Below, in pieces: positions 42,901-51,433 of a stretch of DNA of 64,000 nt. The notes beneath the pieces were generated by a model that saw only the letters and a list, made by a program, of their open reading frames with translations, searched no databases and was not told the origin of the DNA. The DNA lies in assembly GCA_017651265.1 (NCBI GenBank), contig JAGCDO010000005.1:1-64000 (forward strand), in the 5' to 3' direction. Within the stretch, counting starts at the first letter, position 1. Every line of letters begins with the position of its first letter. This DNA comes from Prevotella sp. GTDB lineage: Bacteria; Bacteroidota; Bacteroidia; Bacteroidales; Bacteroidaceae. Both the position numbers and the translations under genes were made by a program.

Positions 42901-43868
42901 GGGGTGCTACGAATACGGGTAGCAGCGGCTTAGGACTGAATATCGTGAAGCATTATGTGGAGTTGCATGGCGGAACGGTGAAGGCTGATGATAATGAGCC
43001 GAGCGGAGCTGTGTTTACCATTTTGCTTCCAGAGACGCAGAAGACTGCTGTTACAGAGCCTGAAGAGAAACCTCAGGAGCAGACGACTGATGAAAAGAAG
43101 AATCTGCTGATTGTGGAGGACAATGCCGATATGCTGTCGTATATGACCAGTGTGTTGTCGGCCGACTATACCATCTTCCAGGCTACAGAGGGCGGTCAGG
43201 CGTTAGAGATTATGCGGAACACGGATATCGACTTGGTGATAAGCGATGTGATGATGGAGGGCATGGATGGCTTGCAGCTTACACGAACCATCAAGAGCGA
43301 TGTGAACATCAGTCATGTGCCAATCATTCTTCTCTCAGCCAAGGCTTTGGCAGAAGACGAGCTAATGGGCTTGCAGTTAGGTGCCAGCGACTATATCACG
43401 AAGCCGTTTAACTTTGAGGTGCTGCGCTTGAGAATCCGTCAGCAGCTTGAGCAAGGAGTTGAGAAACGCAAGAAGTTCCGTCTGAACCCGGAAATAGAAC
43501 CTTCGGAGATAACCATCACTACTGTTGACGAGCAGCTGTTGCAAAAGGCTATCGAGGCGGTGAGCAAGAATATGGAAAACCCCGATTTCAACGTCGATCA
43601 GCTCGCCAACGAGTTAGGTATGCATAGAACGGGCTTGAACCGCAAGCTGCAGGCCATTACTGGTCAGACGCCGCTGGTATTCATCCGCACACTGCGTTTG
43701 CGCCGTGCACACCAGATTCTTATGGCCGATCCGGCAAAGCTGGTGTCGCAGGTGGCCTACGAGGTGGGCTTCAACAGTCCCAAAATCTTCTCCAAGTATT
43801 TCAAGGAGGAGTATGGCTGCTATCCGAGTGAACTCGAACATGCATCCACATCCGAAGAAAAGGATTAA
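39945..43868 (+). CDS. Hybrid two-component regulator (HTCS), 1307 aa
   Basis: Complete one-polypeptide sensor-regulator. Order: signal peptide (1-22, LLFCGMTIPLHA), periplasmic beta-propeller of Reg_prop repeats (WLGTANGL, WLGTEDNGIF, WAGLYGKGLY) followed by a Y_Y_Y domain near 670-750, a membrane helix near 764-785, HisKA with NVSHDLRTPL (phosphorylated His819), an ATPase with NNLLSNSFKYTPDGG, a receiver with LVISDVMMEGMDG (phospho-Asp1101) and an AraC-type helix-turn-helix at the C-terminus (QVAYEVGFNSPKIFSKYFKEEYG). HTCS proteins sense a saccharide and switch on a polysaccharide utilisation locus. None lies adjacent; the nearest SusC/D pair is 12.7 kb away, so this copy appears orphan. 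Confidence 0.97.
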   Translation: MRKGFTIILFLLFCGMTIPLHAAEETLHFDYIDTKGQGVFCVFRDADNIVWLGTANGLITYAQLEGRVPFSYDRHPQLSDIIRKIDQDNLGRLWLETQSMDILVYSPRTNELISAPNDYLKKFGIYVDGYFAHKADEQGRVWIGYNNKVYVRDFKEGNTLLYILPKSAGEVIEIETNEHEALVVTSKYIYSVSFAQKKMTKVAPVPEPSYYNNTFVNRDGSGNVFFSNSQHCYRYDIGSRQWRTLDEVTPMIVDITPMPNGRVLVGTSNDGIYEYEKNGEMIKHLNATTGKQDDLHNSHIQHIYLDKGKDLVLITYHKRGMALYSHQENSYRMYHVAIPATQYMYEDVIALADAGDNTFWLGTEDNGIFHVSADATHEILENRYPGTAATMVYQDSKGRVWAGLYGKGLYASDGRVFFRGLSPFSMVEDNQGRLFVSLLGQGLWMVDPVTGNTTSVYEGAIWMMQLAYYKGKVYGISGQYLMAIDTRTLKMEPVPMELFGENPSIAAGAKTLTIDHRGWLWMVSHRNHSEVHIYDIHNKKAYRVDQLARYGINGIAEDNNGDVWCTTDLGMVRVIVVNEATPSFQLYCYRGGYYGTIPYYNAKALIKLKDGRLLSGASEGYFLIDTNQLPELLKKTSTKESPLITSLRINDQELLPADPSRMLSFHSDIIYVKDLELDFNENNIMLECRPRGFQQVVSSLYYYQLEGQSDQWIPMDNNIVRLSNLSPGRYKLKVRRQVYKEDEWEEYDMLSIHVRQPFWNSWWARLCYLGIIIASLITFLNFFRRRQRYQKKLRDMQMEAQREQEMNDMKVRFFTNVSHDLRTPLTLIMTPVEELLNQEQPEPTKKVLEVVNRNAHQLFSLVNQILDFQRLGSSNDVLSLDTTDLVALIKNECESYQLMAQQRKMQFTVNSSVDELPMLVDADKISKVINNLLSNSFKYTPDGGSIGVDIAEGADGMVQIKVFDNGQGIPKENRERLFERYYMSKRGATNTGSSGLGLNIVKHYVELHGGTVKADDNEPSGAVFTILLPETQKTAVTEPEEKPQEQTTDEKKNLLIVEDNADMLSYMTSVLSADYTIFQATEGGQALEIMRNTDIDLVISDVMMEGMDGLQLTRTIKSDVNISHVPIILLSAKALAEDELMGLQLGASDYITKPFNFEVLRLRIRQQLEQGVEKRKKFRLNPEIEPSEITITTVDEQLLQKAIEAVSKNMENPDFNVDQLANELGMHRTGLNRKLQAITGQTPLVFIRTLRLRRAHQILMADPAKLVSQVAYEVGFNSPKIFSKYFKEEYGCYPSELEHASTSEEKD

Positions 43869-43925
43869 TGAGGTAGATTGAGCCAAAGAAGGTCACACAG
43901 ATCTTTACCATCTCACAGAATTATT

Positions 43926-44094
43926 ATTTCCCGCAGATATGTTATACCACACACTTTTTTAATTGTCCCGCAGAAATCGCAGAAATCGCAGAAATAACTT
44001 CGCCTGCCTTGCAGATAGTCAACTTGACATTATATAGGCTAATTAAAATTTCTGCGATTTCTGCGGGACAAAAAAATCATTATCTGCGGGAAAT
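43926..44094. repeat. Nested inverted repeats (CGCAGAAAT)
   Basis: Inner arms 43965-43986 and 44048-44069 (22 bp, perfect complement, made of CGCAGAAAT words) sit inside outer arms 43926-43939 and 44081-44094 (14 bp, ATTTCCCGCAGATA and its complement). No gene is visible between the hybrid regulator (ends 43868) and the LRR gene (44454). A related partial word pair is at 48079-48140. Confidence 0.9.
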
Positions 44095-44281
44095 CAAGGT
44101 TGTTTTTGCTCGCGTTTTTCCCGTTTTTCCGATCTTTTTCTGCATTTTTCCGTTATGAAAATTGTGTGCGGAGACAACATAATATACACCAAAAATTAAC
44201 GTGCGATGTGCTTCATTTGTAGAAAATAGGGTATTCATTTGTAGAATGTAGGGTTTTTGTAGGCTTTTTTTGCGCTGTTTA

Positions 44282-44313
44282 TTTGCAAGTTTCAAAAACA
44301 AGTTCTACATTTG
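44282..44313 (+). promoter_or_regulatory. Promoter of LRR module 1
   Basis: TTTG at 44282-44285 and TACATTTG at 44306-44313, spaced by 20 bases, then GCACCCGATTTTC. The region from 44225 is similar to the promoter of module 2 (48250-48351), and a 140-base leader follows. Confidence 0.7.
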
Positions 44314-44453
44314 CACCCGATTTTCTAACAGCTACTACCCCTCGGGGTGTGTGCGCTAACATATTATCAACTATTCGCTCATTTTTTATAATTGAGCAAA
44401 ACTTTTATAAACTATTTACTCGTACTGAGTACTAAAACTTATTATCAACTGAG

Positions 44454-46556
44454 ATGCAAAAGTATTTAATACTATTGTTGATGTGCCTTGTTGGGATAAC
44501 TGAGGCACAAGCTGGAATCAAGTATAAGGAGGTTGCCGGAACTTACGTTCTGACTTTCAGCAATTCTTCTGATGCTACCTACAGCTGGAGCACGTTGCCT
44601 TCAGAAGTTAAGAATGCAACCTCTGTGACGATTGTAACTGAAGGCACTAACAAATTAAGCGATTCAGATGTGTATAAAATCATCGGAGATCGTTCTAATA
44701 ATCCGTTTTTCACACAGCTAAAGACGTTAGATATGTCAGATGCTCAATTGGATCATTATAGCACGCTGGCGTATATGGCACTCGATAGACTGAAACAACT
44801 CGAAACTTATGTGTTTCCAAGGAACATAGATGAAATACCACGCCTTGATAACGATAAGGGAATGTTCATGGATAACACACATATCAAGACTGTTTACATG
44901 CTTGAGAAGGACGAGACAGGTCTTTCTAATTATACAGAGATACCTGATAAGACTTTCATGAATGCTAAGAATCTTACTACCGTGAGAATTCCTGAAGGTG
45001 TAATAAGAATCGGTGAAAGTGCCTTTGCTGGTGACACCAATGATAAGGCTCCCTCATTCGAGGCCATACACTTTCCTAACACATTGCAGAGAATTGAAAA
45101 GAATGCATTTGCCTATAATCCTTCATTAACTTCCGTAACCATACCAGCCAGTGTTACTTTTATAGGATATAGTGCTTTTCAGTACAATAAGAGCATGACT
45201 GATGTGTATGTGCTTGGCGATGATGTTAAAATCCAAGATGGTGCTTTTAATCAGGAAGAAACATACAACTTCAATTGTAATAAAACAGGAACGGTAGTCC
45301 CCAAAGATTGGAAAACTACATCACATATTAACAATGCGACACCTTCTCCTCTCCAACTGCACATTCCTAATAATGATGATGCGAAGAAGCGATATATGAA
45401 TCCTTATCTGAGAGCACTCAACGATCCCAGAATAAAAGATGAATGGTTGAATAGTGAAAGTGCTTTTAACTCGAACTATGGCACGATTCAGAGTATTTTA
45501 AGAGAGTATGAAGGTGTTAACATTAACATGATGGAATACTTCAAGCCTGTCAATGGTGATGTGAAGTATGTCAAGATGGCTGATGGATGTAGGTATTTCC
45601 GTAACGGTGATGGTAAGTTTGCCCCTGGTTATGGTAATAGCGGCAAACCAGAGTATGGAGCATGCGGTGATTATGCTGGTTGGCGCAACTTTATGCTTGC
45701 AGCAGCTGATCTTGAGAAGAAGATTTGGAACGAGGGTCGTTTGGTTGAGAGCCGCTGGTACTCAGCTGTGTTCCCCTTCGATATGACCTACAATCAGGTA
45801 ATCACAACTTATGGTGTAGGCACAGATGTGCGTGAGTTCTCTTATGTAAATCAGCATGAAAATGCTGATGGCCAGATAATCCGCACAGTGACCTTCCTGA
45901 AGGAACCTGAGGTTAAGGACAAGAAGAAAGATGTGTATGTAAAGACAGGCCGACCTTATATGATTCATCCGGGAGTTCGTAGCGTACCCGTTACCACAAC
46001 AACCAAATCAGGATCGAGCAGCCAAACTTACCGCACTATTGCAGGCGTGGATGTAAGTGCTGCCAATGGTGAGATTGCAAGCGGAGCGAACTTGGAAACT
46101 GTAGAGGGTGACCTGGTGAATGGAAATCTAAGAGGTCCGGAGCCTAAACCCATTGAGAAGAAGGCTTATACCTTCAAAGGTACTTACAAGGATGCTAATG
46201 TTCCTGCCTATACCTTCTTCCTGGGCATCAAGAATGGTGATCTTTCTACACTCGGCTTCTACGTAACAAGAGTGGAGCTGGTAGGAAAGTGGAAGGCCTT
46301 CACATCCGTCGTGAGAAAGACAGATGAAAGTTCCAACTCTTATGCAAAGCCCATGGATCTTGGCTTTACAGATATCATTGAAGACGACTTCGGCATTACC
46401 ACAGCTGTTGAGAATGCTGCCGTAAACGAGAGCAGTAAGAATAATGGCGTGGTTTACAACCTGAGCGGACAGGCTGTTCGTGAGAACAATGCTTCCCTGG
46501 AAGGCTTGTCGAAAGGCGTGTATGTAGTGAATGGAAAAAAGATTGTTGTACGGTAA
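44454..46556 (+). CDS. BspA-like leucine-rich-repeat secreted protein, 700 aa
   Basis: Surface or secreted protein. Signal peptide MQKYLILLLMCLVGITEAQA, then LRR_5 (BspA/TpLRR type) repeats around residues 170-270: FMNAKNLTTVRIPEGVIRIG, ESAFAGD, LQRIEKNAFAYNPSL, TSVTIPASVTFIGYSAFQYN. The middle and C-terminal half is a mostly beta region without recognised domain (ADGCRYFRNGDGKFAPGYGN). The end VYNLSGQAVRENN plus KGVYVVNGKKIVVR matches the tails of the proteins at 48597 and 62404 and resembles a type IX secretion C-terminal signal. 18 bases before the small gene at 46574. BspA proteins bind fibronectin in Tannerella; the ligand here is unknown. Confidence 0.9.
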   Translation: MQKYLILLLMCLVGITEAQAGIKYKEVAGTYVLTFSNSSDATYSWSTLPSEVKNATSVTIVTEGTNKLSDSDVYKIIGDRSNNPFFTQLKTLDMSDAQLDHYSTLAYMALDRLKQLETYVFPRNIDEIPRLDNDKGMFMDNTHIKTVYMLEKDETGLSNYTEIPDKTFMNAKNLTTVRIPEGVIRIGESAFAGDTNDKAPSFEAIHFPNTLQRIEKNAFAYNPSLTSVTIPASVTFIGYSAFQYNKSMTDVYVLGDDVKIQDGAFNQEETYNFNCNKTGTVVPKDWKTTSHINNATPSPLQLHIPNNDDAKKRYMNPYLRALNDPRIKDEWLNSESAFNSNYGTIQSILREYEGVNINMMEYFKPVNGDVKYVKMADGCRYFRNGDGKFAPGYGNSGKPEYGACGDYAGWRNFMLAAADLEKKIWNEGRLVESRWYSAVFPFDMTYNQVITTYGVGTDVREFSYVNQHENADGQIIRTVTFLKEPEVKDKKKDVYVKTGRPYMIHPGVRSVPVTTTTKSGSSSQTYRTIAGVDVSAANGEIASGANLETVEGDLVNGNLRGPEPKPIEKKAYTFKGTYKDANVPAYTFFLGIKNGDLSTLGFYVTRVELVGKWKAFTSVVRKTDESSNSYAKPMDLGFTDIIEDDFGITTAVENAAVNESSKNNGVVYNLSGQAVRENNASLEGLSKGVYVVNGKKIVVR

Positions 46557-46573
46557 TTGAGAGGATAAAAGAA

Positions 46574-46810
46574 ATGAAAAAGATATATGTAAGACCTGTT
46601 TCAGAGATCTATGATGCTGAGACGGTCGAGGTGATTTGTGGTGCAAGCAAAGTAGATCCGCAAGGTCTCGTTGGCGGCAATGCCAGTAAGTTTGGAACCG
46701 AGGATCCTAACCAAAATAACGGTGACCCGAATTTCAATGGTTACATTGATGATCCTAACGAGGATATCGAAGTAACAGCCAAAGAGAATAATCTCTGGGG
46801 TGACTGGTAA
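46574..46810 (+). CDS. Small acidic protein with KPxxEI head and AKENNLWGD tail, 78 aa
   Basis: No signal peptide, no known domain. N-terminus MKKIYVRPVSEIYDAE and C-terminus TAKENNLWGDW are shared with the 66-residue protein at 50999 (MKRIYIKPVAEI and AKENN, NNLWGDEE), though the centres differ. The middle is rich in Asn, Asp, Gly and Pro. It follows the LRR gene by 18 bases, as its relative follows its own LRR gene by 36, so the pair is a conserved two-gene arrangement. I do not recognise the family. A possible processed peptide, chaperone or immunity-type partner are all open. Confidence 0.75.
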   Translation: MKKIYVRPVSEIYDAETVEVICGASKVDPQGLVGGNASKFGTEDPNQNNGDPNFNGYIDDPNEDIEVTAKENNLWGDW

Positions 46811-46940
46811 AGAAATAACTCAAATTTATATATTGCGAATAGGGTAAATTATTAAATTTAATGTTTTTGTTAATTATGTTTTATGTAATAGACTGAAATT
46901 TTAATAGAAGTAAATAGCTTTTCAATACTTGAGTTAATTG

Positions 46941-46977
46941 TGAGTCGGGGTCTGTCGGGATGACAGGCTCCGTTTTT
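46941..46977 (+). terminator. Possible terminator after LRR module 1
   Basis: CTGTC-GGGAT-GACAG with flanking partial pairing, followed by GCTCCGTTTTTT. The stretch 46811-47131 is otherwise AT-rich without genes. Confidence 0.5.
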
Positions 46978-47057
46978 TCAAAAGAAATTATTATAATTAG
47001 AATAATTACTCCAGAAATATATATTTAGAACACGGATAACGTAGATCTCACGGATAA

Positions 47058-47092
47058 AAAAGGACGAAACGGGTTCTGCCGTCTCGTCCATG
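47058..47092 (-). terminator. Terminator of dinD
   Basis: On the minus strand GGACGAGACGG pairs with CCGTTTCGTCC, followed by TTTTTT, 42 bases after the stop. Confidence 0.75.
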
Positions 47093-47131
47093 TAATTATA
47101 AGAAATCCTTTAATTCAGGAATAATGCTTTA

Positions 47132-47980
47132 CTATTCTGGGATCTTCGGTAACTTCGTTTTATCTTTCAGTATTTCTTTTTCTTCCTTTGCCACCCTTCG
47201 TTCCACCTTCTTTATATCTTCTGCTGGAGGTAATTGCTCTGGGTATATTCCTCTACTGACTAGCATGTCGCGGACGGCAGAATTGTTGTCCACATGTTCT
47301 TTCTCAATAGGTTCTTGTCCGTATAGGTCTTTCGTCTGAACATTAACGGATGTCATCTCAGCAGCGAGATCCTTGGCCTTGATGCTAATGGTGGGCAGGA
47401 AGTCTGCAAGCGGTCGACTTGCTGGAGCCTTGAGCTTACGTTTCAGCAGTTTTGTGTCGATATGGAATAATGCCTTATCGCCTTTGGAACGGATAATAGC
47501 GAAGCCTTTGCTATCAACACCTCTTTCATATAACACTCCAGAAAGAACCTTTTCGGTCTCTGCTAGTTTGGCTCTTGCCTGAACTCTTTCATAGTCCAAA
47601 AGGCGTTGCTCGATTAATTCTGCACGTCGGGTTTGCACTGCAAAGTAGTTCTGGGCAAAGGCGATTTCTGGCTTACGTGAATCACCGTTCTGGGCAACAA
47701 GGTAACAGGCATAACGGGTTAAAAGGATATTGTCTACCTCTCGTTTCGCCCCTTTTGCTAATTCGATCATTTTGCTGACGTCAGCAAAATGATACTGAAC
47801 GTTTTCACCTGCGTTCTCACAAGCACTCTTTGCTTTGTCAACAGTAGCCAAGAAGTTACGCCACTGGACATATCCCAAGAGTTTATGCAACTCTCGTGCG
47901 CTCCAGCATTCCACACCATTGTAATCACACACGATACTCTCAAACTGTTTGAAGAGTTCCTTGATTTCTTCTGTTTTCAT
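47132..47980 (-). CDS. dinD: DNA damage-inducible protein D (DinD), 282 aa
   Basis: Family with an N-terminal BRO/KilA-N-like region found in SOS-induced DinD of E. coli, where it limits RecA filament activity. Evidence: FESIVCDYNGVECWSARELHKLLGYVQWRNF, a KMIELAKGAKREVDNILLTRYACYLVAQNGD segment near residue 80-115, YFAVQTRRAELIEQR and FAIIRSKGDKALF. The start at 47980 (MKTEEIKELF) gives the family N-terminus; the longer frame contains the TATCTTTG promoter (48033-48040). It lies between the two LRR modules, transcribed against them. Sometimes part of mobile or variable regions. Confidence 0.9.
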   Translation of the reverse strand: MKTEEIKELFKQFESIVCDYNGVECWSARELHKLLGYVQWRNFLATVDKAKSACENAGENVQYHFADVSKMIELAKGAKREVDNILLTRYACYLVAQNGDSRKPEIAFAQNYFAVQTRRAELIEQRLLDYERVQARAKLAETEKVLSGVLYERGVDSKGFAIIRSKGDKALFHIDTKLLKRKLKAPASRPLADFLPTISIKAKDLAAEMTSVNVQTKDLYGQEPIEKEHVDNNSAVRDMLVSRGIYPEQLPPAEDIKKVERRVAKEEKEILKDKTKLPKIPE

Positions 47981-48032
47981 AATGATTAAACCTTTATGTT
48001 TATAATTTAGACTTAAAGTCTTTAATTGTGTG

Positions 48033-48040
48033 CAAAGATA
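48033..48040 (-). promoter_or_regulatory. -7 element of dinD
   Basis: Minus-strand TATCTTTG, 53 bases before the start; no SOS box could be identified by eye. Confidence 0.45.
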
Positions 48041-48306
48041 AGAATTTATTTTCAAACGACGTTCAAGTTAGCTGTATAATTTCTGCCATTTCTGCCATTT
48101 GGCTTCCCCTAAAGCGCCGACCGTTGGTTCTGCGGGACACAACAAATAACCATCTCGCTGATTCTTAAGAAAATCCTCACGTTGGATGCATGAAAACCGA
48201 GCTATGCTTTTGTCGATGTAAAGGTGCTGTTGTGGTTATGAATTGTTGTAAATAGGGTGCTTATTTGAATAAAATGTGATTTTTGGTTAGATTTTACCGA
48301 AATTTA

Positions 48307-48338
48307 TTTGGTGATTTAGAAAACTTGTTGTACTTTTG
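48307..48338 (+). promoter_or_regulatory. Promoter of LRR module 2
   Basis: TTTG at 48307-48310 and TACTTTTG at 48331-48338 (20 bases apart), followed by CGCCGATTTTCGC, like module 1. The leader to the ATG at 48597 is about 250 bases, and no convincing short gene is seen in it. The rest of 47981-48306 has only a pair of TTTCTGCCA words and no gene. Confidence 0.7.
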
Positions 48339-48596
48339 CGCCGATTTTCGCACGAACTGAAAAAATGCGTTGTGTACGCAAACGGACTTCTCAAGTATCG
48401 ACGTCTACATTATTATATATATTGTGGAGCCTCAAGTAAAGAAATCCAAGTTGAAAAGAAAGACGGAGTAAAATCCAACCTATTCGTTAAGCCAAAAGGC
48501 CCTATCGAGAAAAGTTACACGAAAGTGAACTTGCACAAAGAGAGTTAATAATTAGAATATCAATAAACTTATAATAACATAAAACATTAAAGAATC

Positions 48597-50963
48597 ATGA
48601 AAAGGCTATTTATTTTAATCGCCGTATGTATGATCGGATTGGTGCTGCCGCAGGGAGTATTTGCTGCAGCCACGGTAACAGTGTCTGATGGTACTGTAAC
48701 CATCAATACAGATAAAGCTGGAGACCTGAAAGCCTATCTGCAGAGTGCTTCTGATGCTGATAAAGCTGCTATTAGAAATGCCTCAAGCATCGTTTTTGAT
48801 GGTAAGTTCAATAAAGATGATCTCGACGCTTTGAAGAATGCTGGATGCTGCACACAATCAACTGTGGATATGTCAGAGGCAAAATTCGTTAAAGGTGCCG
48901 GCGGGGGAGGCGATGCTGCAAATAATACCTATTTGTATCACGATCTAAACGCATTGAATAACGATAATAATCCTCAGCACAGGAGGGAAGGAGTTGTTGC
49001 TATTGTAAACGGCACAAAATACACTAGTGGTACTAATAACAATGGAACTTTTGATTGGATTCCTACTGACTACACAGACGGAACGTCGCTTAGCGCAAAC
49101 AATATTACTCAGAGGCATTCTGAACTTCCCGAACCAATTCAAGGCGATTACAATACTACTATTCTTGTTGGCGGCACAGAATATGTATTCATAGGAGGCC
49201 CGGCAGATGGTAGTTGGGTAGAAGCTTCACAAGCCGGAGATGGGGATCTTGACTTCAAAGATATGTCATTTGAGAATTGGGGAAGCAATGTTACAAAAGC
49301 CATTACTTCCAAGTATGTAGATCCTAACAAACCATTGGCCGCAACATTGTGTAAAGGTTGTACGGCCCTTACGGATCTTACGATAAGTTCTGGTAGGATT
49401 AATAAGATTTATGAAGGAAGCAAGCCGCCATTGCAGAAATTAACAATAGGTAATAAGGTAACTCAGATAGGTAGTGGTACTGCTGATGGTGGTTTCGCTA
49501 ATTTCACAACGATTAAGGAAGTGATTTTTGAAGAAGGTGGAACCGATCCTTTAGTATTTAAAGCGAATTGTTTTTTAGAGTGTTCTAATCTTGAAAAGAT
49601 TACGATTCCTGCTCGTAGCACTTTAATAGAAACGATGGCCTTTGGTAAAACAGGACTTAAAGAAGTGACATTCGAGGCAACTACTGAACCTGCTGATCCA
49701 TTGGTTATCAAGTATCAGGCTTTTGAGAATAGTAAAGCAATCAGAGATGTTTATGTAAATGTGGATCCTGATCTGAAAGCATTAGTTTGTGAATACAATG
49801 CTTTTGATTTTGAAGTAATGGATGGACAAACTAGTCCAGAGCATTACGAAGATATGGCGACCTTACATTTTGATAAATTGGATAAAGAATTCTATAAAGG
49901 AGAATGGAAAGAAGGGTTCGGTTTTACACAGACTGAATTATTAGCTATTCGTGGTGAGAACAACCAATCCAGTGAGACGATTACTGCGTTGAATATTGGC
50001 ATAAACTACGTTAATGATAATAAAGAATTGGTTGGAAATGACAATAAACCCAAAACACATACAGGTGACCAGTATAACGGTTATTCACAAGGTTATTTGA
50101 CAAAAAGACCTGCCAATGGCTGGCAGCAGTTTGCTAAGACGGGTAATGAGATTCCTGTGCTTGGTGATTTCTTAAGATCATATAGTACAGCCACTCCATA
50201 TCATATGCCGACTTATGGAACTTCTGGTACTCCTATCGTGAAGATCTATCGTATCTGGAAATTTGAAGATGGTTATGAAAAAGGGATGGATTTGCTGACA
50301 GAAACTCCACAAACGAAAGCGTATGCTCGGGAGGTAAAGGATTATATTCCAAATTATACAGGACTGATTATGGTGGGTATTACCGATAAAGAAGTATTAT
50401 ATAACTTCAAGCTATATAATACTGGTACAGTAGTACAGTATCCGTTTACTGATCAAGTACAAGGTAATGTAGAAAACAGCAATTTGCTTGTTCCTTCAAA
50501 TGACCAGACTCTGGTGATTAACCCAACAGATAAATCTGGAAGTGAAATTACCTACCGTAACTTTGGCTTTAAGGTTTATGAAACGGGCACTCGTTCTGCA
50601 ACAACTCGTTCAACAAAGACGGGTAAGTTCTTACGTGCAAAGATTGGTACAAAGATAACTCCGAACCACTCTTATTTGAAGTTGTATAAGGACTTCTATC
50701 ATTGGAAAAACGAGCATGGCGGCGTGAGCAATTATGATGCTGAAATCTATGAGGAAGTAGTAGGAAATGCAAAAATATCCTTTATCTATGATTTAGGTGA
50801 GGATGAAGAGGAATTCGGTGGAATTGCTACTGTAATCCGCAAGGCTATTGAGGAGGCTGACATGGAAGATGGAGAGTTCTATACACTGCAGGGTGTAAAG
50901 GTTAACAAGCCTACTACTAAGGGCGTGTATATCCACAATGGTAAGAAAGTGTTGGTCAAATAA
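48597..50963 (+). CDS. BspA-like leucine-rich-repeat secreted protein, 788 aa
   Basis: Paralogue of the 700-residue protein. Signal peptide MKRLFILIAVCMIGLVLPQGVFA, then a variable N-terminal part (Gly/Asn/Asp rich), LRR_5 units near 240-390 (LTDLTISSGRINKI, LQKLTIGNKVTQIG, LECSNLEKITIPARSTLI, GLKEVTFEATTE), and a beta-rich second half. The end FYTLQGVKVNKPTT plus KGVYIHNGKKVLVK is the shared C-terminal tail. AT-rich codon use (many GAT, AAT, ATT) compared with the SusC/SusD genes. It is followed after 36 bases by the small protein gene at 50999. Confidence 0.88.
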   Translation: MKRLFILIAVCMIGLVLPQGVFAAATVTVSDGTVTINTDKAGDLKAYLQSASDADKAAIRNASSIVFDGKFNKDDLDALKNAGCCTQSTVDMSEAKFVKGAGGGGDAANNTYLYHDLNALNNDNNPQHRREGVVAIVNGTKYTSGTNNNGTFDWIPTDYTDGTSLSANNITQRHSELPEPIQGDYNTTILVGGTEYVFIGGPADGSWVEASQAGDGDLDFKDMSFENWGSNVTKAITSKYVDPNKPLAATLCKGCTALTDLTISSGRINKIYEGSKPPLQKLTIGNKVTQIGSGTADGGFANFTTIKEVIFEEGGTDPLVFKANCFLECSNLEKITIPARSTLIETMAFGKTGLKEVTFEATTEPADPLVIKYQAFENSKAIRDVYVNVDPDLKALVCEYNAFDFEVMDGQTSPEHYEDMATLHFDKLDKEFYKGEWKEGFGFTQTELLAIRGENNQSSETITALNIGINYVNDNKELVGNDNKPKTHTGDQYNGYSQGYLTKRPANGWQQFAKTGNEIPVLGDFLRSYSTATPYHMPTYGTSGTPIVKIYRIWKFEDGYEKGMDLLTETPQTKAYAREVKDYIPNYTGLIMVGITDKEVLYNFKLYNTGTVVQYPFTDQVQGNVENSNLLVPSNDQTLVINPTDKSGSEITYRNFGFKVYETGTRSATTRSTKTGKFLRAKIGTKITPNHSYLKLYKDFYHWKNEHGGVSNYDAEIYEEVVGNAKISFIYDLGEDEEEFGGIATVIRKAIEEADMEDGEFYTLQGVKVNKPTTKGVYIHNGKKVLVK

Positions 50964-50998
50964 TAGGGTTATAATAGGTATAAAGACTGATTAAAGAG

Positions 50999-51199
50999 AT
51001 GAAAAGGATATATATAAAACCAGTAGCAGAAATTGTTACATTGAAAATCGGTGATATCATGGAGAGGGATTTTATCACCGACTCCATCGGTGAGGAATCT
51101 GAGTTCGACGCAAAGGAGAACAACGTGATATTTGACGATGATCTTTTCGGTGACACTTGGGGCATCGACTCCAACAACCTTTGGGGCGACGAAGAATAA
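50999..51199 (+). CDS. Small acidic protein with KPxxEI head and AKENN/NNLWGD tail, 66 aa
   Basis: Second member of the small-protein family beginning MKRIYIKPVAEIVTLK, with DAKENNVIFDDD in the middle and NNLWGDEE at the end. Very acidic in the C-terminal half. No signal peptide, no Cys. Same position after an LRR gene as at 46574. The NNLWGD motif occurs near both ends of the tail region here (FGDTWG and NNLWGD), suggesting a repeated short motif. Unknown function. Confidence 0.75.
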   Translation: MKRIYIKPVAEIVTLKIGDIMERDFITDSIGEESEFDAKENNVIFDDDLFGDTWGIDSNNLWGDEE

Positions 51200-51229
51200 A
51201 AAGAAAACATGAAAATTTGAGAGACAGAC

Positions 51230-51256
51230 GAAGGGGGCTACATGCCCCCTTCACTG
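51230..51256 (+). terminator. Terminator of LRR module 2
   Basis: GAAGGGGGC-TACAT-GCCCCCTTC, perfect 9-bp stem followed by ACTGTTTT. Confidence 0.8.
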
Positions 51257-51356
51257 TTTTATAGAACTTTCTTGTGTTAAGGCCGTCATATTTCAGTTAG
51301 CATAAAGGACATGTAGATTATAAAGAATTGATGTTAAGTTACATACGACCATTTTA

Positions 51357-51411
51357 TACACTTTTTCAAGCGACTTTTTGCCGAAACCATACACTTTTTC
51401 AAGCGACTTTT
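51357..51411. repeat. 33-bp direct repeat
   Basis: TACACTTTTTCAAGCGACTT at 51357 and 51390, spaced by 33 bp (3 x 11). Confidence 0.9.
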
Positions 51412-51433
51412 GCTACAAAAACGTTCTTTTTGT

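Noticed and set aside
48336..48548. 70-codon frame in the leader of LRR module 2
   Set aside because: It would start from TTG inside the -7 element and has no family resemblance; the region is better read as an untranslated leader.
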